The translations under genes were made by a program, and so were the position numbers. 64,000 nt of DNA, from NCBI GenBank assembly GCA_937911505.1, contig CALEMF010000070.1, positions 1-64,000 of the forward strand, in the 5' to 3' direction. Below, piece by piece: positions 43,175 to 51,685 of the stretch. This DNA is from an uncultured Cytophagales bacterium (GTDB lineage: Bacteria > Bacteroidota > Bacteroidia > Cytophagales > Thermonemataceae). Position 1 is the stretch's first letter; every line of letters begins with the position of its first letter. The notes under the pieces were generated by a model that saw only the letters and a program-made list of their open reading frames with translations, did not search any database and was not told the DNA's origin.

Positions 43175-44258
43175 TCTTTTGGATGCTTGCTATAGTTACT
43201 TGAATATCTACTTCTTTATCGAGTGCCTTGTTATTTTCTAAGTACTGGTAGAAACGCTCTGCCCAGTAGGGTGCTAGGGAAACCCCTTTACTCCCTAAGC
43301 CATTAAAAATACCTACTTGAGGATACTGCGGGTGCAGGCCAATAAGGGGTCTTCTACTTTTGGTAGCAGGTCTTATGCCTGCCTGTTGTGTGATGACTTC
43401 CAAGGGTTGTTTGAGTATTTTCTGTGCTTTGTGTACCAGCTCTTCTCTAGCTGCCTCAGTAGCTTTCCAATTTTGGGGATGCCAAATAGTAGGCTTTACT
43501 GATCGCCAATCATAGGTAGAAGCTACCTTCACTTTGTCTTTCACGGCAGGTAAAATAGATACCCCTTGATTCACGATATAGGGTAATTGGTAACCTACAA
43601 TATTTGTCGAGAGTACTTCTCCCTTTACTGGACGAAAGGGTAAGTGCCGAAAATAAGGATTTTGTAATGCTCCCACCCCTTCACAAAAAATGATTCGGGT
43701 TGCTTCGATCCCTTTCCACTTTACTAAGGTATTTTCCAAGTTCAGCGCTTCGTAATTAAAATGTGCCTCTATATAAGCTTCTTTTTGCTGCCAATACGCC
43801 TTACTAGCTTTCAAGAGTGTAGGAATTGCTAAATAGCCTGCCTGCCTTGTTTCAAAGCCTCCATAAGGATTGTGAATGTAAGACGCATACGCTTCATCGC
43901 TTACTTCTGTCTCCATATAAGGTTGGTAACCTTCCCGATAGCTCTTCGTGAGCCAGTCGTTTTGCTCCTCTGTAGAACGAAAGGGTCGGTAAATTCGTTT
44001 CTCGTGCAAAAAATTTGTTTGCAGTAGCTGCTCCATTGCCTTATAAAAAGTACTTAAAAAAGGGAAGAGCTCATCAGCCAGCCAGGTTTTTACAAGTTTC
44101 CTGCCTGTCAGTGGGTTGTAAATTCCTGCTGCTACTTGTGAAGAAGTAGGGAGTTGACTATCTGCTACAACAGCGACACGCTTTTGGTACTTTGCCAATG
44201 TATGTGCCAGTACTGTACCTGCAATCCCTTGTCCTACAATGAGATAATCCACTTTCAT
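43152..44258 (-). CDS. FAD-dependent oxidoreductase (DAO family)
   Basis: The 368-residue protein begins with the dinucleotide-binding fold DYLIVGQGIAGTVLAHTLA (about 4-22). It carries SSQVAAGIYNPLTGRKLVKTW, the KGEVLST segment of DAO-family oxidases and a C-terminal GIRPATKSRRPLIG...IFNGLGSKG that closes the FAD site. It is cytoplasmic and acts on an unknown amine or amino acid. Its stop lies 23 bases inside the start of the propeller-barrel gene, so the two are co-transcribed. Confidence 0.85.
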   Translation of the reverse strand: MKVDYLIVGQGIAGTVLAHTLAKYQKRVAVVADSQLPTSSQVAAGIYNPLTGRKLVKTWLADELFPFLSTFYKAMEQLLQTNFLHEKRIYRPFRSTEEQNDWLTKSYREGYQPYMETEVSDEAYASYIHNPYGGFETRQAGYLAIPTLLKASKAYWQQKEAYIEAHFNYEALNLENTLVKWKGIEATRIIFCEGVGALQNPYFRHLPFRPVKGEVLSTNIVGYQLPYIVNQGVSILPAVKDKVKVASTYDWRSVKPTIWHPQNWKATEAAREELVHKAQKILKQPLEVITQQAGIRPATKSRRPLIGLHPQYPQVGIFNGLGSKGVSLAPYWAERFYQYLENNKALDKEVDIQVTIASIQKNEVPSTP

Positions 44259-44393
44259 ATATCACTTCCTAATTTTACCAGCACGTTTGTACGTCATATA
44301 TACCTATCTTCACTGGATAAATACTTTCAAGATACTAAAAAGGTTTAAGTTATAAAATGATGTCTTCGTAAAAGCGGAAGACTTTTCTACATT

Positions 44394-45323
44394 TTACGAG
44401 TTGGAGGCTACTTCCTTATTGGTAGAAACTTTCTTAGAAGATTTTTCTTTTCTTGATCGGTTGATCCATACCCCCCAACCTGTAGCTGTAAAAAAAGTAA
44501 AAAGCGCATAAATAACTGCTGGAATAGCCATTTCAGCATCATTTAATAGATTGGCGCTGGTCGCTACTGTAATCGCTAGCCCTGTATTTTGTAAGCCTAC
44601 TTCAAGCGACATGGTAAGGCGATTGCGCCTGCTAATTTTCAATAGCTTAGGGGAATAATAGCCGATTATCATGCCGAGTAAATTTAATGAAAGGGCATAA
44701 GGCAACAAGAAGATATGTTCTAGGTAATTGATGGGAGGGTCGCTCTCTTTAAAGTAGACGGTAGCTGCCAATGTGATACCCAGTAAAACTGGCATAATGT
44801 ACTCAAGAGGTTTCTCTAGATTTTTAGCCAACTGAGGCAGATAACGCCGAATAAGAATGCCTACTATACAGGGAATGACGGTAATTTGTAAGATTTCCAG
44901 AAGGGTTTTCCAAAAGGGTAAGTCTAAGCTTTTGGTATCTCCTAAAAAGGCTAGCAATCCCAAATTGACAATCGCTGGTAACGAAAATACCACCAAAAAA
45001 CTATTAACGGCTGTCAGTGATACTGATAAGGCTAAATTAGCTCTAAGCAAATGACTTAATAAGTTAGAGACAGTTCCTCCAGGGCAAGCTGCAATCAGAA
45101 TAAATCCTACCTTAAGCGAAGGCGATATGGGCGCGAGCGCAGCAATGGTGAAAGCAATGCCAGGTAGTATGATCATCTGTAAGCCTAGCGCCATAGCGAT
45201 TGACTTAGGATATAGAATAATGTTTTTGAAGTCTTTAAAGGTAAGTGTCATGCCCATACCCAGCATCAAAAAGGCTAATACAGCCGGAAGTACATATGTA
45301 GAGAGGTAGTAACCTATACCCAT
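44394..45323 (-). CDS. Bile acid:sodium symporter (BASS/SBF) family transporter
   Basis: The 309-residue membrane protein has nine or ten hydrophobic helices, with the family motifs GMGMTLTFKDF (about 22-32), FILIAACPGGTVSNLL (about 74-89) and MSLEVGLQNTGLAITVA (about 233-249). BASS transporters import organic anions with sodium; the substrate here is not deducible. The C-terminal tail is Lys/Ser-rich (about 285-309). It appears to be a single gene. Confidence 0.92.
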   Translation of the reverse strand: MGIGYYLSTYVLPAVLAFLMLGMGMTLTFKDFKNIILYPKSIAMALGLQMIILPGIAFTIAALAPISPSLKVGFILIAACPGGTVSNLLSHLLRANLALSVSLTAVNSFLVVFSLPAIVNLGLLAFLGDTKSLDLPFWKTLLEILQITVIPCIVGILIRRYLPQLAKNLEKPLEYIMPVLLGITLAATVYFKESDPPINYLEHIFLLPYALSLNLLGMIIGYYSPKLLKISRRNRLTMSLEVGLQNTGLAITVATSANLLNDAEMAIPAVIYALFTFFTATGWGVWINRSRKEKSSKKVSTNKEVASNS

Positions 45324-45404
45324 AAGGTAATTATTAAAAATAAAATGGTACAGTATGAAGCATTCAAGTGACGAATTTGTTTATGATACTAGATATTTAT
45401 GACA

Positions 45405-46139
45405 CTACGCCTCGTACCTAAATATTAGGTGCTCTGGTTTTACTTTTTCGTCGTTGATGGCCAAGAAGTCTTGCCAGAAGGCATCGTCTGGTAGGCTTGC
45501 TACACACAGTATTTTTTCTTTCTTTACGGGATGCTCAAAATAAAGGCGCCGCGCATGTAGGCAAATCGCTTTCCCGTGTCGGTGTGGTTTAGGATACCCA
45601 TACTTGATGTCACCTTTAATGGGGCAGCCCATCGCCGCAAGTTGAACTCGTATTTGATGGGAACGACCTGTAACTGGCTCTACTTCCAATAGGTAATAAT
45701 TGTTGAGCTTGCCCACCACACGATATACAAGTACCGCTTTCTGTGCGTGCTCTACTTCATACTCGTAAGCAGTCACCACGTTTTTTTTGGTGTCTTTGTG
45801 TAGCCAATGTACCAAGCGTCCTTTTTTCGTGGGTGGTCTTCTAGCTACAATTGCCCAGTATACTTTTTGAATTTCCCTTTTTCTAAAAAGTTCACTCATG
45901 CGCTCTGCTCCTTTGGAGGTACGCCCAAATACAACTGCCCCACTTACAGGCCGATCCAAGCGATGGACAGTACCCAACCAAACTTCACCAGGTTTGTTGT
46001 ATTTTTCTTTAATGTAAGCTTTTACATATTCATTGAGTGGCTTATCACCCGTATGGTCGCCTTGTACCAACATACCGTTAGATTTATTGACAATAATAAG
46101 GTGATTATCTTCGTATATAACTTGAAGTGGACGCGCCAT
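45405..46139 (-). CDS. RluA-family pseudouridine synthase
   Basis: The start is placed at the ATG at 46139 (MARPLQVIYEDNHLI), since seven upstream residues do not fit. The 244-residue protein lacks an S4 domain and opens directly into the catalytic fold: IIVNKSNGMLVQGDHTG, the active-site motif HRLDRPVSG with Asp62, VYWAIVARRP, and VTGRSHQIRVQLAAMGCPI. It converts a uridine in rRNA or tRNA to pseudouridine; the precise site cannot be told. Confidence 0.93.
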   Translation of the reverse strand: MARPLQVIYEDNHLIIVNKSNGMLVQGDHTGDKPLNEYVKAYIKEKYNKPGEVWLGTVHRLDRPVSGAVVFGRTSKGAERMSELFRKREIQKVYWAIVARRPPTKKGRLVHWLHKDTKKNVVTAYEYEVEHAQKAVLVYRVVGKLNNYYLLEVEPVTGRSHQIRVQLAAMGCPIKGDIKYGYPKPHRHGKAICLHARRLYFEHPVKKEKILCVASLPDDAFWQDFLAINDEKVKPEHLIFRYEA

Positions 46140-46266
46140 AACTCGCTGTATTTTGCACACAATTTACGAGTTTTCTTCACACGGAGGCATTTCTATAGGT
46201 AGATTTTCTTTTTTTCTCGTAAGTTGCTACAAATTCTGTTGAGCTATAGTATTTAAACACAAGGAT

Positions 46267-46386
46267 ATGACGCAGCAAGACAAACCACCTATTTTAGGGA
46301 GTTGGAGAAATATTTACTTTTTTGTAATCGGTGTATTTCTCCTTTTATTAGGTTTATTTTATTGGATTACCATAAGCTATCAGTAA
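46267..46386 (+). CDS. 39-residue single-helix membrane peptide upstream of symporter
   Basis: ATG at 46267 opens a 39-codon frame ending at TAA 46384-46386, 10 bp before the symporter start. The product has a polar N-terminus (MTQQDKPPILGSWRNIY), then one strong membrane helix (about 18-36, FFVIGVFLLLLGLFYWITI) and a very short tail. The clean amphitopic pattern and tight spacing suggest a real small gene coupled to the symporter. It could be an assembly or regulatory subunit, as small companions exist for other sodium:solute symporters. Confidence 0.72.
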   Translation: MTQQDKPPILGSWRNIYFFVIGVFLLLLGLFYWITISYQ

Positions 46387-46396
46387 ACGCACTTCT

Positions 46397-48181
46397 ATGG
46401 AAATTATTGACTGGCTAGTACTTTTAGGTACCGTTACTTTTATTACGCTATACGGCGTTTGGAAAACACGTCGCAATAAAAATGTAGAAAGCTACCTAAA
46501 AGGTAAAGACGACCGCTGGGCTACCATTGGACTATCAGTGATGGCGACCCAAGCGAGTGCTATCACCTTTCTTTCTACCCCTGGCCAAGCGTATGCCTCG
46601 GGCATTGGGTTTGTACAATTTTACTTCGGAATGCCGCTTGCGCTCATCGTACTGAGCATCTTTTTTATTCCCATTTACTACAAACTCAACGTTTATACTG
46701 CTTATGAGTATTTAGAGAAGCGTTTTGACTTGAAGAATCGTCTTCTGGCTGCCTCTATTTTTCTTCTTCAGAGAGGGCTAGCAGCAGGTATTACCATTTA
46801 TGCACCTTCTATTATTTTGTCTACCATTTTAGGCTGGAACTTGGCGCTTACCAATCTCTTTATCGGTATTTTTGTCATCGTTTATACCGTTTCTGGCGGT
46901 ACAAAGGCGGTCAGTCTTACCCAAAAGCAACAGATGACGGTCATTATGCTGGGGATGTTCATTGCTTTTTTTATGTTGCTCAACCAAATCACCGAGAAGG
47001 TTAGCTTACAGGAAGCCTTTGATATTGCAGGATATATGAACAAGTTGGAGGTGATTGACACCTCCTTTTCATTTGATAACGAACATCGCTATACATTATG
47101 GTCGGGTTTGCTAGGTGGCTTTTTTCTTTTTATGTCTTACTTTGGCACGGATCAGTCACAGGTACAACGCTACTTGTCTGGGAAATCAGCTACTGAGAGT
47201 CGCTTGGGTTTGATGTTCAATGCGCTGCTTAAAATCCCTATGCAGTTTTTTATTCTTTTTGTGGGGGTGATGGTATTCGTTTTCTATCAGCTCAACGAAG
47301 CACCTCTTTTGTTTAATCAAACAGCAGTAGAGGCTGTATATGATTCTAAAAATAAACAAGCCTTTCAAACACTAGAGCAACAACACGAGCAATACACAGC
47401 GCAGAAGCAAACCTTGATTCAAACGTTACTGACTACTGAATCTACTACTCCTAACTTTAATGATACTCGCCAGCAATTGAACGACTTGCAGCGCGAAGAT
47501 GAAGCCTTACAAAAAGAGGCACGTACCCTAGTACGTGAGGTAAAACCTGCGATGGTGAAGGTAAGAGATTCTGATTTTGTATTTTTACAGTTTGTGCTTA
47601 CCTACTTACCTAATGGTATTATTGGGCTACTGTTGGCTGTTATTTTTAGCGCAGCGATGTCATCTACAGCCAGCGAGCTCAATGCGTTAGCTTCTACTAC
47701 TGCGGTAGATTTCTATCAGCGTTTTCACAAGAAAGCGCGCTCGGAGCGGCATTATTTTATCGCTTCTAAGTTTTTTACGGCTATGTGGGGAAGTATTGCG
47801 ATCGTCTTTGCGCTCTTTGCGCATTTGCTCGATAGTCTTATAGAGGCTGTTAATATTCTGGGCTCTATTTTTTACGGTACCGTACTGGGTATTTTTCTGT
47901 GTGCTTTTTTTATCAAGATTTTACGAGGTACAGCCGTATTTTGGAGTGGTATCGTCACACAGCTAGTAGTCATTATGCTGTACTGCCTTTCTAATCCTGA
48001 TATACTGGTTTCGCTTCAAGCAATTGGCTGGCTTGCCCCCTTACTTGAAAGTCCTGTAGTAAAGTTTTTTATTGACCAAGATATTGCTTTTCTCTGGTAC
48101 AATGCCATCGGCTGCTTATTGGTAGTGGTCCTAGCACTGCTCTTGCAAGCTTTCCTTAAGAGGCGTACTTTATCTCAATAA
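46397..48181 (+). CDS. Sodium:solute symporter (SSS family) with extra soluble insertion
   Basis: The 594-residue protein has about 13 membrane helices. SSS marks include STPGQAYASGIGFVQFYFG (about 60-78), YTVSGGTKAVSLTQKQQ (about 163-179), SYFGTDQSQVQRYLSGKS and SAAMSSTASELNALAS (sodium-site Ser/Thr, about 418-433). Between helices near 298 and 393 lies an insertion of roughly 90 charged residues with heptad character (QTLEQQHEQYTAQKQTLIQT and LQREDEALQKEARTLV). The substrate is unknown; sugars, amino acids or sialic acid are all possible in the family. It is preceded by a 39-aa membrane peptide. Confidence 0.93.
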   Translation: MEIIDWLVLLGTVTFITLYGVWKTRRNKNVESYLKGKDDRWATIGLSVMATQASAITFLSTPGQAYASGIGFVQFYFGMPLALIVLSIFFIPIYYKLNVYTAYEYLEKRFDLKNRLLAASIFLLQRGLAAGITIYAPSIILSTILGWNLALTNLFIGIFVIVYTVSGGTKAVSLTQKQQMTVIMLGMFIAFFMLLNQITEKVSLQEAFDIAGYMNKLEVIDTSFSFDNEHRYTLWSGLLGGFFLFMSYFGTDQSQVQRYLSGKSATESRLGLMFNALLKIPMQFFILFVGVMVFVFYQLNEAPLLFNQTAVEAVYDSKNKQAFQTLEQQHEQYTAQKQTLIQTLLTTESTTPNFNDTRQQLNDLQREDEALQKEARTLVREVKPAMVKVRDSDFVFLQFVLTYLPNGIIGLLLAVIFSAAMSSTASELNALASTTAVDFYQRFHKKARSERHYFIASKFFTAMWGSIAIVFALFAHLLDSLIEAVNILGSIFYGTVLGIFLCAFFIKILRGTAVFWSGIVTQLVVIMLYCLSNPDILVSLQAIGWLAPLLESPVVKFFIDQDIAFLWYNAIGCLLVVVLALLLQAFLKRRTLSQ

Positions 48182-48217
48182 AAAAGCTAGCCTGCCCAAA
48201 AGAGCAAGCTAGCTTTT
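48182..48217. terminator. Bidirectional terminator after the symporter
   Basis: AAAAGCTAGC (48182-48191) pairs perfectly with GCTAGCTTTT (48208-48217). It lies at the symporter stop and 15 bp from the SpoIIE stop on the opposite strand, and can serve both convergent genes. Confidence 0.85.
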
Positions 48218-48231
48218 GTGTAGATCTATCA

Positions 48232-50559
48232 CTACACGCGTACCCCCAATAAAGTAATGTCATCTCTCTGTAGGCTTTCTCCTTGGTGTGCCACTAGCGC
48301 ATTTTCAAATATCTTCTTTTGCTCTCTAAGCGACTCTTCTGCATACTCCTTGATAAAGTGGATCAATCGTTTTTTTCCGAACTTACGACGCTCCTCATTG
48401 TTTTGGTCAGTAAATCCATCAGAGTACAAGTAGAAAATATCTCCTTTGGCTAAAAATATTTCTTTGGTTTCAAAGTTACCTGTTCTGAACTCCTCTAAGC
48501 CACCGCCAATCGGTTTACGATCTCCTTTTAGTTGTAGTAGCTCTTGCGTTTCGCTATTCACATAGAGCAGCGGTCTTTTTGCGCCTGCGAATAAAAGTTT
48601 TGTAACGTCATTTTTTTCTTCCAGCACGCACAAAGCGATGTCCATACCGTCTCTATTGAAGTTATCTTCTCTGTTCTGCCCTAAGATACTTCTCACTTTA
48701 TCGTGTAGATGGGTCAAAATTTCAGCAGGATCAGTGAGGTGCTGTTGGTTAATAAGTTCGTTGAGTAGACTGTAGCCAATGATAGACATAAAAGCACCTG
48801 GCACGCCGTGTCCTGTACAGTCTAGTACAGCTATGAACTTCTTGTTGTCTCTTTGGATAGCCCAGTAGAAATCACCTGATACGATATCTTTAGGACGATA
48901 AACGATGAAGCTGTCTTCAAATAGTTGTTTCATTTCTGCTTCTGAAGGCAGCATAGCCGACTGGATTGTCTTGGCATAATTGATACTGTCAATGATATGC
49001 TTATTTTGTGCTTGGATCGTCGCGATGTTCTGGTTTTTTTCCTCATTTTGCCGGTCTAATTCTTCCTTGTTGATGCGTAAGGCTTCCATACTTTGACGTA
49101 GCTCCTCTTCGGCAGTCACTAGCTGATCGTTCGCCTTTTGTAAATCTGCCTCTTTCTTCTGTGTACGTTTTAGTGCTTTCAGCAATACTTCTTCGTTTCC
49201 TTTCAATTTGATATTGACAGACTCTAGCTCGCGTTGCTTCTGCTCCATTACTTCATTAATGGTATGCAGCTCTTCCATATTTTGGCGTAGCTCTTCTTCG
49301 GTAGCGATCAGTTGTGCGTTCTTCTCTTCTAGTTCTTTTTCTCGCTTTTTGGTTCTCATGAGTGCCTTCTTAATCACTTCTTCGTTAGCTTTCATACGAG
49401 TATTCATACTCGTAAGCTCATGCTGCTTAATTTCCATCGCCTCGTTAATGGTGTGCAATTCTTCCATATTCTGGCGCAGCTCTTCTTCGGTAGTTATCAG
49501 TTGGGAGTTTTTTTCCTCTAGTTCTTTCTCTCGCTTTCTCGTCTTTTCTAGAGATTTTTTGAGGATGTCCTCGTTGGCCTTAAATCGCTCGTTGAGTTGC
49601 TCCAGCTCGTGTTGCTTTTGTGACATTGCTTCATTAATGGCGTGCAGTTCTTCCATATTCTGACGCAATTCTTCTTCAGTAGCAGTCAGTTGTGCGTTGC
49701 GTTCTTCTAGCTCACTTTCTCTTCTTTTTGTTTTTTCTAGGGCTTTTCTTAGTACGTGTTCGTTGTCTTGAAACCGTTTATTATAATTTTCTAACGCTTG
49801 TTGCTTTTCTAAAACGGTCTCGTTGACTGTTTTCAGGGCTTCCATGCTTTGGCGTAACTCTTCTTCGGTAGTAGCAAGCTGTTGATTTTTCTCGTTTAGC
49901 TCTTTTTCTCGCTTTTTAGTAGTTGCCAAGGCTTTTTTAAGTACTTCTTCATTGTTTCTCAAACGCTTATTCATACGCTCTAGCTCGTGCTGTCTTTTTT
50001 GTGTTTCTTCTTCTCCTTTTAGTAAATCTTGGGTAAGAGCGGCTGTCTGTGTACTCACTGATTCCTCTGATAGATTGATGATATTATTCGACTTCCCGAA
50101 GAGCATTTGCTGGTTACTCGTAAGGATTTCGGAGGTAACGTCCCTTATAAAGACAGCCACGTGCGTAACACTATTCTGCAATACATTAATTGGATTCACA
50201 TGTATTTTATAATAGTTGGATTGATGAGACTGTACAAACATTTGTTTTATATACTCTGCGCTTTTCCCGCTAAAGCCCTCTAATAAAAACGTCTGCCACT
50301 CATTTAAAGAGTGCTCACCCACTAGCTCACTCAACAAAATTCCCCTTGATACACATTTAAAGCCAAATACATTGACTAACTTCTTGAGATTATGATTGAT
50401 GTAGATAATCTTGTAATCGGCATCAAATATAATCAGCGCGTCTTGTATACTTTCTAGAAGCGCTTTGTATCTCACTTCTTTTTCTATAGATTGATGTAAC
50501 CTATTTTCGAGATAAGTAATGCGCTCTTGTGCTTTCAGGGAAATATTTGATTGATTCAT
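48232..50559 (-). CDS. PAS-coiled coil-SpoIIE (PP2C-type) phosphatase with five 63-residue repeats
   Basis: The 775-residue cytoplasmic protein starts with a short helix and a PAS domain (about 30-150, DALIIFDADYKIIYINH). Residues 196-510 are five tandem 63-residue coiled-coil repeats, each with KKREKELEEKN, TEEELRQNMEEL and KQHELE-type segments. After IIDSINYAKTIQSAMLP comes a SpoIIE phosphatase domain (about 530-775) with metal motifs VSGDFYW, VLDCTGHGVPGAFMS, RDGMD, LYSDGFTDQ and RDDITLLGV. It should remove phosphate from a STAS-type partner. The UbiC-STAS-like gene ends 36 bp upstream, in the same transcript. Confidence 0.9.
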   Translation of the reverse strand: MNQSNISLKAQERITYLENRLHQSIEKEVRYKALLESIQDALIIFDADYKIIYINHNLKKLVNVFGFKCVSRGILLSELVGEHSLNEWQTFLLEGFSGKSAEYIKQMFVQSHQSNYYKIHVNPINVLQNSVTHVAVFIRDVTSEILTSNQQMLFGKSNNIINLSEESVSTQTAALTQDLLKGEEETQKRQHELERMNKRLRNNEEVLKKALATTKKREKELNEKNQQLATTEEELRQSMEALKTVNETVLEKQQALENYNKRFQDNEHVLRKALEKTKRRESELEERNAQLTATEEELRQNMEELHAINEAMSQKQHELEQLNERFKANEDILKKSLEKTRKREKELEEKNSQLITTEEELRQNMEELHTINEAMEIKQHELTSMNTRMKANEEVIKKALMRTKKREKELEEKNAQLIATEEELRQNMEELHTINEVMEQKQRELESVNIKLKGNEEVLLKALKRTQKKEADLQKANDQLVTAEEELRQSMEALRINKEELDRQNEEKNQNIATIQAQNKHIIDSINYAKTIQSAMLPSEAEMKQLFEDSFIVYRPKDIVSGDFYWAIQRDNKKFIAVLDCTGHGVPGAFMSIIGYSLLNELINQQHLTDPAEILTHLHDKVRSILGQNREDNFNRDGMDIALCVLEEKNDVTKLLFAGAKRPLLYVNSETQELLQLKGDRKPIGGGLEEFRTGNFETKEIFLAKGDIFYLYSDGFTDQNNEERRKFGKKRLIHFIKEYAEESLREQKKIFENALVAHQGESLQRDDITLLGVRV
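49030..49974 (-). repeat. Five tandem 189-bp repeats within the SpoIIE gene
   Basis: The repeats cover residues 196-258, 259-321, 322-384, 385-447 and 448-510. Each is exactly 63 residues, that is nine heptads, with no insertions or deletions. The middle copies are most alike (EELRQNMEELHTINE shared). Confidence 0.88.
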
Positions 50560-50595
50560 GTAAAGGACGTTTTAGATATGTGGTTACGAAAATAA

Positions 50596-51636
50596 TTATA
50601 GTATTTTTTCTACGTTATCTGCCTTGGTAGATAACTGCTTAAACCAAGCTTTGGCTTTATCAATCGTCTCAAAAGTAGCGCTTACCATATGGTCTTCTGC
50701 GATTCTGTCGCTTTCTTTCACGTAATTTTTTATCGATAGTTCGCCGAACAAGTTTTCTGGTAATACGAAGGCTACGTGCTTGATTCCTATTGATAGGGCG
50801 CGGATGTTCCAGTTATGGGCTACCCAGTCTGTATCTTCTTTGGACTGTATAGAGTGGTTACGTGTGTCGGCTAGCCAATAGATGGGTTTTCCTTTCTGTT
50901 TGTGTTTAATACAAAGCTTTAAGCCTTCGTTGAGGAAGTTTCTAAACTCTTTGCTTGTCATGTAGCCTAAAAAATGAGCAATGACACAAGAGGTTTCTTC
51001 ATCATATTCCAATATACCATTTTTTACTTGAATGGTATGACTATCTTTAGCAGAAACATAGTTTTCCTGATCGCTCGGTACAATGGTTGGGAAAAAGGTT
51101 TCGGTAATAGCCAAATACATTTGGTTGTGCTCAAAGAAACTAGAAGTACGAGACCACAGCTTGGTATTTAATAAAGTATCTTTATGAATTTGGTAGTAGT
51201 CTCTCAGCAATATTTTATCTATCTCATTTTGATAGAAAGGTAGGCTGGCTACACTCATAGAGCTATATTCAAATTCTGATCTAGTAATACTAGGATTACA
51301 GTAAAGCAACGTTTCGCCTATGGGCTGGGTACGAAGGGTATCAAACTTACGCTTATTCTTTACATAAACGGGTAGTGGTACCGCTACACGCGCATACACT
51401 TGAGGGATATTATCCCCTAGCAAAAATACCTGCCGTACATAAGCAATGTCTGTACGAAGTATTTGCCGCTCTATGTCAGACAGATGGTCTATTTTTTCGC
51501 TAATCACCCTTACAGCAAAAGATGAATAAACTTTTCTAAAAGCTACTGATAGTTTTTTTACTTCTGTGAGCCAGTTGAAGATGTAACTAGGTGCATCCAC
51601 CTTGTTTTCTAAAAAAAGATTGTTTGAAACTTCCAT
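50596..51636 (-). CDS. Fusion of chorismate-lyase (UbiC)-like domain and STAS/SpoIIAA-like domain
   Basis: This 346-residue protein has two parts. Residues about 15-185 follow the order of UbiC: YVRQVFLLGDNIPQVYARVAVP (containing Arg68), TQPIGETLL, LWSRTSSFF and ITETFFP (Glu179). Arg68 and Glu179 correspond to E. coli UbiC Arg76 and Glu155, which contact the product, judged from my memory of that sequence. The UTRA sensor domain shares this fold, so binding without catalysis is possible. Residues about 200-337 are STAS/SpoIIAA-like (PIYWLADTR, GIKHVAFVLPENLFGELSIK) and resemble the protein at 52817. It is followed at 36 bp by the SpoIIE phosphatase. Confidence 0.68.
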   Translation of the reverse strand: MEVSNNLFLENKVDAPSYIFNWLTEVKKLSVAFRKVYSSFAVRVISEKIDHLSDIERQILRTDIAYVRQVFLLGDNIPQVYARVAVPLPVYVKNKRKFDTLRTQPIGETLLYCNPSITRSEFEYSSMSVASLPFYQNEIDKILLRDYYQIHKDTLLNTKLWSRTSSFFEHNQMYLAITETFFPTIVPSDQENYVSAKDSHTIQVKNGILEYDEETSCVIAHFLGYMTSKEFRNFLNEGLKLCIKHKQKGKPIYWLADTRNHSIQSKEDTDWVAHNWNIRALSIGIKHVAFVLPENLFGELSIKNYVKESDRIAEDHMVSATFETIDKAKAWFKQLSTKADNVEKIL

Positions 51637-51685
51637 AGATTTTTTCAGAGATAGTTAAAGTATGTTATGTATGTGTGTTGAAGGT

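Noticed and set aside
49208..49663. Ser/Phe-rich + strand frame opposite the SpoIIE coiled coil
   Set aside because: It is the antisense of a Glu/Lys-rich coding repeat and mirrors the 189-bp period, so it is an artefact.
49030..49974. Possible CRISPR-like array because of regular repetition
   Set aside because: The repeats are in-frame coding units of 189 bp without spacers, so they are protein repeats.
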